9,517 bases of DNA, taken from positions 1-9,517 of the forward strand of contig JAWWBX010000162.1 in assembly GCA_033720735.1 (NCBI GenBank). Direction: 5' to 3'. A program made the translations under genes and the position numbers. The notes beneath the pieces were generated by a model. It was not told the origin of the DNA, ran no database searches, and saw nothing but the letters and a program-made list of their open reading frames with translations. Position 1 is the stretch's first letter; every line of letters starts with the position of its first letter. Of the stretch, positions 6,339 through 9,517 are shown piece after piece. Source of the DNA: B8-G4 sp033720735. Lineage in GTDB: Bacteria > Bacteroidota > Bacteroidia > Chitinophagales > Saprospiraceae.

Positions 6339-7274
6339 TCAGTCCCCGATCCGCGACCGAATATGGTAGCGGTTGCGACCGGGCGCATTGCGTACGATCA
6401 ACTCCGCCAGGAACCCCGTCAGAAACAACTGCGTCCCGATGATCAGCAGGATAATGCCAAAGTAGAAGAGTGGCCGGTCGGTCATAAAGCCGATGTTCTT
6501 GAAGATCTTCAGGACCGCCAGATACAGCAACAAGGCAAACCCGATAAAGATGGACAGCACGCCGATCGTGCCGAAGAAATGCATCGGCCGCTTGCCAAAC
6601 TTGCCGACAAACATGATCGAAAGCACATCGAGAAAACCGTTGATGATCCGCTCGAGGCCAAACTTGGTCTTCCCGTAGCGACGGGGGTAGTGCTCTACCA
6701 CTTTCTCCCCGACATTGCGAAACCCCGACCATTTGGCCAGCAACGGAATGTACCGGTGCATTTCGCCGTAGACTTCGATATTCTTGACCACCTGCTTCTG
6801 ATAGGCTTTGAGCCCGCAATTAAAGTCATGCAGCTTGATCCCGCTTACCAGGCGTACGACGCGGTTGAAGATCCTGGACGGCAGGCGTTTGCTGAGCGGA
6901 TCGCGGCGTTTCTTTTTCCAGCCAGAAACCAGGTGGTACCCGTCTTCCCGGATCATCCGGTACAGTTCAGGGATCTCGTCGGGGCTATCTTGCAGATCGG
7001 CGTCCATGGTGATCACCACAGCACCCTTGCAAAGTTCGAAGCCGGCATAGAGGGCGGCAGACTTTCCGTAGTTGCGCCGGAAGCTGACGGCCCGGACGTA
7101 CGGCCTGGTTTCGGCCAGTTGCCGGATGACCTGCCATGAACTATCGGTACTCCCGTCATCGACAAAGATGATCTCGAAATCATAGAGTGGCGCAGCGACC
7201 CGCTCGATCCACTCCGTCAACGGCCTAAGGGATTCTTCCTCGTTGTAGAGAGGGATGACGACTGACAGGTCCAT
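6339..7274 (-). CDS. GT2 glycosyltransferase, DPM1/GtrB-type polyisoprenyl-phosphate glycosyltransferase
   Basis: The 311-residue protein combines a GT-A catalytic domain (about 1-220) with two C-terminal membrane helices (about 232-256 and 268-291). VVIPLYNEEESL (5-16) and FVDDGSTDSS (37-46) bind the nucleotide; MDADLQDSP (90-98) contains the DxD metal motif (D91, D93) followed by the QD pair of this subfamily. The helix around 209-226 resembles the juxtamembrane helices of GtrB. Such enzymes transfer glucose, mannose or a related sugar from a nucleotide donor to undecaprenyl (polyprenyl) phosphate for later use on the periplasmic side. It begins 16 nt after the DUF4199 stop, so it is probably the last gene of the minus-strand operon in this window. 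No flippase or GT-C partner is in view. The family is certain; the sugar and acceptor are inferred only from architecture. Confidence 0.93.
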   Translation of the reverse strand: MDLSVVIPLYNEEESLRPLTEWIERVAAPLYDFEIIFVDDGSTDSSWQVIRQLAETRPYVRAVSFRRNYGKSAALYAGFELCKGAVVITMDADLQDSPDEIPELYRMIREDGYHLVSGWKKKRRDPLSKRLPSRIFNRVVRLVSGIKLHDFNCGLKAYQKQVVKNIEVYGEMHRYIPLLAKWSGFRNVGEKVVEHYPRRYGKTKFGLERIINGFLDVLSIMFVGKFGKRPMHFFGTIGVLSIFIGFALLLYLAVLKIFKNIGFMTDRPLFYFGIILLIIGTQLFLTGFLAELIVRNAPGRNRYHIRSRIGD

Positions 7275-7290
7275 GCACCGATCTCTTTAA

Positions 7291-7794
7291 CTAGACCGCA
7301 GGCGGGGCGTCGTTCTTGAGAATCGCTCCGGCGATCAGTCCCTTCAAAAGTCCCCAAAGAGCTGTCCATAAAATGGTAAAAATGGGACCATTGGTAAAGT
7401 CCCAGATCTTCAGAGCAGTATCCATCGAAGCTTCATCAATGCCCCGTTCTTCCAGTCCTTCGATATAGGTTTCCCGCAATGTTTCCATCAGTTCGGGGTC
7501 TATCAGATTTCTGTACAGCAAATTGAATCCTGCCGCGATGAGTCCGGCGACAAGGCCAATGGTCAACCCCATTTTGACCCCTTCGCCAATCGACAGGGAA
7601 CCACCATTGACGTTGTCACGGAATTCCTTGCAACCGAGATAGATCACATAGAAGGTGGCTCCCAGCATGACTGCCAGCAAAAGCCAGGCGAGCCCTCCGC
7701 CGGCTGCTTCAGGACCGATGACAATTCCGATCAGTCCGATGATCACGTAAACCAGGCCGCAAATGACGCCGTATTTCAATCCGATCTGTCTCAT
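7291..7794 (-). CDS. DUF4199 family membrane protein
   Basis: This 167-residue protein has four likely transmembrane segments, at about 9-27, 34-53, 73-97 and 136-158, with a charged stretch between the third and fourth (98-135, rich in Glu). The motif KEFRDNVNGGSLSIGEGVKMG (about 56-76) is the recognisable core of DUF4199, a family found mainly in Bacteroidota and without a known function. Its place between a dihydroorotase-like gene and a GT2 glycosyltransferase is an arrangement I recognise from that phylum, so the group may be functionally linked at the membrane. It starts 57 nt after the upstream gene's stop, a wider gap than elsewhere in this operon, and that gap contains a possible promoter. 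The start ATG (7792-7794) puts a short N-terminus directly before the first helix. Confidence 0.88.
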   Translation of the reverse strand: MRQIGLKYGVICGLVYVIIGLIGIVIGPEAAGGGLAWLLLAVMLGATFYVIYLGCKEFRDNVNGGSLSIGEGVKMGLTIGLVAGLIAAGFNLLYRNLIDPELMETLRETYIEGLEERGIDEASMDTALKIWDFTNGPIFTILWTALWGLLKGLIAGAILKNDAPPAV

Positions 7795-7818
7795 TGGATG
7801 TGTTAGTTTGCTCTGCGA

Positions 7819-7826
7819 CGAAGTTA
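7819..7826 (-). promoter_or_regulatory. Near-consensus -7 box upstream of the DUF4199 gene
   Basis: The minus strand reads TAACTTCG, one mismatch from TAnnTTTG, 24 nt before the DUF4199 ATG in the 57-nt gap after the dihydroorotase homologue. No convincing -33 element is visible. It may provide separate transcription of the DUF4199-GT2 pair. Confidence 0.22.
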
Positions 7827-7851
7827 GGAAAACTCGTCTACTCGCGTACGG

Positions 7852-9123
7852 TTACCCCGGGTTTTGGTGAAACCGCCCCTTGGTCACCACGCCCAGTGCT
7901 TTGCCGCGCAGAGGCCTGTTGAGTGCAGCATCGTTTTTTGATCGCGTACGCAATTGACCGGCCTCCGGCGACCATGCATGATCCGGGTCGAACAAGGTCA
8001 GTTCGGCGACTGCCTCCTCTTCGATCGCAGGCTGCTCCAGGCGGAGGATCTCCCGGGGACCGGAAGAGAAACAGTGAACCAGTTCTTCAATTTTCATCTT
8101 TCCTTTGAGGGCGGTGCAGGCCATGGCGAAAGCTGTTTCCAGTGCGCTGGCACCAAATGTTGCATGGGCAAACTCGAGCTTCTTGTGTTCTTCCTCGACG
8201 GGCTCATGATTTGAGCAAATGCAGCTGATGGTGCCATCCTTGATGCCGCGGATCAATGCACGCTGGTCATTCTTCGCTCGTAGCGGCGGCAGCACTTTCA
8301 GATGTGTGTTGAAGTCCATCACGTCCTCGTCGGTCAGGAGCAGGTTGACGGCCGGAACACTTGCCCGTACCCGCAGGCCGTTGCGTCGGGCTGCCCGAAT
8401 CAGGCTGATGGAATCGACCGATGAGATACCATGTGTCAACAGCCGTGACTCGGCGTACTCGAGGAGACGCAGGTCGCGCTCGAGCATGATCCGTTCGACG
8501 ATGCCGGGGATGCCGCGCATGCCAAGCATGGCGCTCACGCGGGATTCATGGACCTGACCATCCCGTGCCAGCATGGTGTCCTGTGGCCGGTTGATGATCA
8601 ACCCGTCAAAGGTGCGAACGTATTGCAGGCTGCGCAGCATCAGGCCGGTGTCCTGAACCGGATGCCGCCCATCAGAGAAAGCGATGGCTCCGGCAACAGA
8701 CATGTCCTGCATTTCGGCGATCTCCTTGCCGGCACAATTGCGCGAAATCGCGCCGATCGGGTAGACTTCCAGCGGGAGGGAGCGGGAGCGGTTGCGGATA
8801 TATTCGATCTCCGACTTGGAATGCAGGGTTGGATCCGTATTCGGAAAGCAAGCCAGGACCGTGTACCCCCCGGCCACTGCGGCGGCAGCTGCCGATGTCA
8901 GATCCTCGCGGTGCTCGAAGCCGGGCTCACAGACCTGTGTTCCGATATCGACCCATCCGGTGCTGACATGTAGATTGGCGGATTCGACGATGTTGTCGGC
9001 AGACTCCTTGAGATTACGGCCGATGCGGGCAATCTTGCCATTGCGAATGAAGAGGTCCAGCCTTTTTTTGTGATGTGAGGATTGCGGGTCAACGACGAGG
9101 GCTTTCCTGATCAGCAATCTCAT
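7852..9123 (-). CDS. Dihydroorotase homologue, probably catalytically inactive (amidohydrolase fold)
   Basis: The 423-residue length and overall order match the long (type I) dihydroorotases: an N-terminal beta-sandwich strand set, GGYTVLACFPNTDPT (85-99), VYPIGAIS, FSDGRHPVQD (149-158), MRGIPG, KVLPPLR (276-282) and a C-terminal LTLFDPDHAW. The active site is degraded. The DxHxH metal motif reads D59-I-G61-T-Q63, so both histidines are lost. The usual HxED motif reads NRPQD (178-182). The His of the HVST-type motif appears to align with Gly232, although His231 is adjacent. The catalytic Asp of TDHAPH is Asn305 (SNHEPV). It therefore most likely cannot bind the metal centre or form dihydroorotate. 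Known pseudo-dihydroorotases scaffold aspartate transcarbamoylase, so that role is possible; no other pyrimidine gene is nearby. The start lies 7 nt after the BatA-like stop, indicating one operon. Confidence 0.88.
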   Translation of the reverse strand: MRLLIRKALVVDPQSSHHKKRLDLFIRNGKIARIGRNLKESADNIVESANLHVSTGWVDIGTQVCEPGFEHREDLTSAAAAAVAGGYTVLACFPNTDPTLHSKSEIEYIRNRSRSLPLEVYPIGAISRNCAGKEIAEMQDMSVAGAIAFSDGRHPVQDTGLMLRSLQYVRTFDGLIINRPQDTMLARDGQVHESRVSAMLGMRGIPGIVERIMLERDLRLLEYAESRLLTHGISSVDSISLIRAARRNGLRVRASVPAVNLLLTDEDVMDFNTHLKVLPPLRAKNDQRALIRGIKDGTISCICSNHEPVEEEHKKLEFAHATFGASALETAFAMACTALKGKMKIEELVHCFSSGPREILRLEQPAIEEEAVAELTLFDPDHAWSPEAGQLRTRSKNDAALNRPLRGKALGVVTKGRFHQNPG

Positions 9124-9130
9124 AATGTGT

Positions 9131-9517
9131 TCAACTCTTCCAAAGCCTGATCAACAATACTTCAAGGGCCAAAAAGGCGAGGGCTAAGATAATACACCAC
9201 CTCCACAAAATGATGCCGTGCTCGCTCTCGGCAATGAGTGTCGTAAAGCTGGCTCTTGCCTCGGGGCGCCAGATGCGGGCCGACTCACCAATGGCTGCCT
9301 CCAGTTCATCTGGTGAGAGGTAGGTAAGGTCCGATTCTGCACGGTCATAGTTGAACGCATAAACACCGATCTGCTGACCTTCTGACAGGAGGTCATAGAA
9401 TCCCGCTTCGCGGACCTGATCTCCGGGGTCGAGCAGCATTTTGGCACCGAGCGGGGTAATAGCAGGGATAAACTCCACCGCACCGCTGAAGCGCACCACC
9501 CGGTCACCATCGTTGTC
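9131..9517 (-). CDS. BatA-type membrane protein, C-terminal end (5' truncated at window edge)
   Basis: The frame is open to the right edge, so only the last 128 residues are seen; the GTG at 9497-9499 is not a real start. The visible part has a beta-rich region with PGDQVREAGFYDLLSEGQ, then YAFNYDRAESDLTYLSPDEL (about 53-72), and ends in one strongly hydrophobic helix (about 107-125) with a short basic tail (RLWKS). This FNYDR-ESDL plus terminal helix pattern matches the C-terminus of the large Bacteroidota proteins with an N-terminal BatA domain, whose N-terminal part would carry further membrane segments. In this phylum such a gene is often followed by a dihydroorotase homologue, as here, 7 nt downstream. 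Function is unknown; the 'aerotolerance' label comes from the N-terminal domain name only. Confidence 0.72.
   Translation of the reverse strand, partial: DNDGDRVVRFSGAVEFIPAITPLGAKMLLDPGDQVREAGFYDLLSEGQQIGVYAFNYDRAESDLTYLSPDELEAAIGESARIWRPEARASFTTLIAESEHGIILWRWCIILALAFLALEVLLIRLWKS

Noticed and set aside
6265..6819. 184-codon minus-strand open frame overlapping the end of the GT2 gene
   Set aside because: It is an alternative frame of the GT2 coding strand; the GT2 frame carries the conserved residues and membrane helices, and this one shows no family signature.
6363..7139. 258-codon plus-strand open frame opposite the GT2 gene
   Set aside because: It lies wholly antisense to a glycosyltransferase with clear catalytic motifs, its translation has no recognisable domain and is rich in Gln, Asp and Arg as mirror frames of GC-rich genes are, and no promoter or start signal is seen.
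1..9517. Mobile element, CRISPR, defence island or phage region
   Set aside because: No transposase, integrase, direct-repeat array, nuclease/methylase pair or phage structural gene is visible; gene content and spacing look like stable chromosome.

Overview
The window looks like chromosomal DNA of a fairly GC-rich member of the Bacteroidota. Three things support this. Two families are typical of that phylum (a DUF4199 membrane protein and the C-terminal end of a BatA-type membrane protein). A dihydroorotase-like gene lies between them, an arrangement I recognise from that phylum. Several genes are preceded by the Bacteroidota -7 promoter motif TAnnTTTG rather than by strong Shine-Dalgarno sites. 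A class such as Saprospiria is possible but cannot be fixed from this window.

Layout. (1) Positions 2-1483 (+) hold the C-terminal half of a large secreted sortilin/VPS10-type beta-propeller 'glycosyl hydrolase'. (2) After a gap of about 100 nt comes a chloramphenicol-acetyltransferase-like trimeric acyltransferase (1591-2301, +), convergent with the next pair; the opposing stop codons share the tetranucleotide CTAG. (3) A minus-strand pair, a Rid-family protein and then queE (7-carboxy-7-deazaguanine synthase), is separated by 1 nt, and each ATG is preceded within 4-5 nt by the same octamer TACCTTTG. (4) A 117-nt divergent promoter region follows. (5) A plus-strand operon of three genes (extended SDR sugar-nucleotide epimerase/dehydratase, GT-B family-4 glycosyltransferase, DUF983 zinc-ribbon membrane protein) is joined by two ATGA stop/start overlaps. 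(6) A short convergent, AT-rich gap at 6221-6338 follows. (7) A minus-strand operon runs in from the right edge: BatA-like protein (partial), dihydroorotase homologue, DUF4199 membrane protein, polyisoprenyl-phosphate-type GT2 glycosyltransferase.

How the genes may work together. The SDR and GT4 genes are probably a sugar-nucleotide modification step and a sugar transfer step for a surface glycan or glycolipid; the coupled DUF983 protein has no established function. The GT2 is of the DPM1/GtrB type and probably charges a lipid-phosphate carrier with a sugar at the inner membrane. The dihydroorotase homologue has lost the HxH metal motif and the catalytic Asp, so it is probably a pseudo-enzyme rather than a working pyrimidine enzyme. 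The Rid protein lacks the Arg typical of imine deaminases.

I saw no rRNA, CRISPR array, insertion sequence, integrase, phage gene or recognisable defence system, and I did not recognise a tRNA. Most of the window is ordinary housekeeping and envelope-type content. The points most worth a second look are the degenerate dihydroorotase in its conserved setting, the twin start-proximal promoter boxes of rid/queE, and the tightly coupled SDR-GT4-DUF983 operon.
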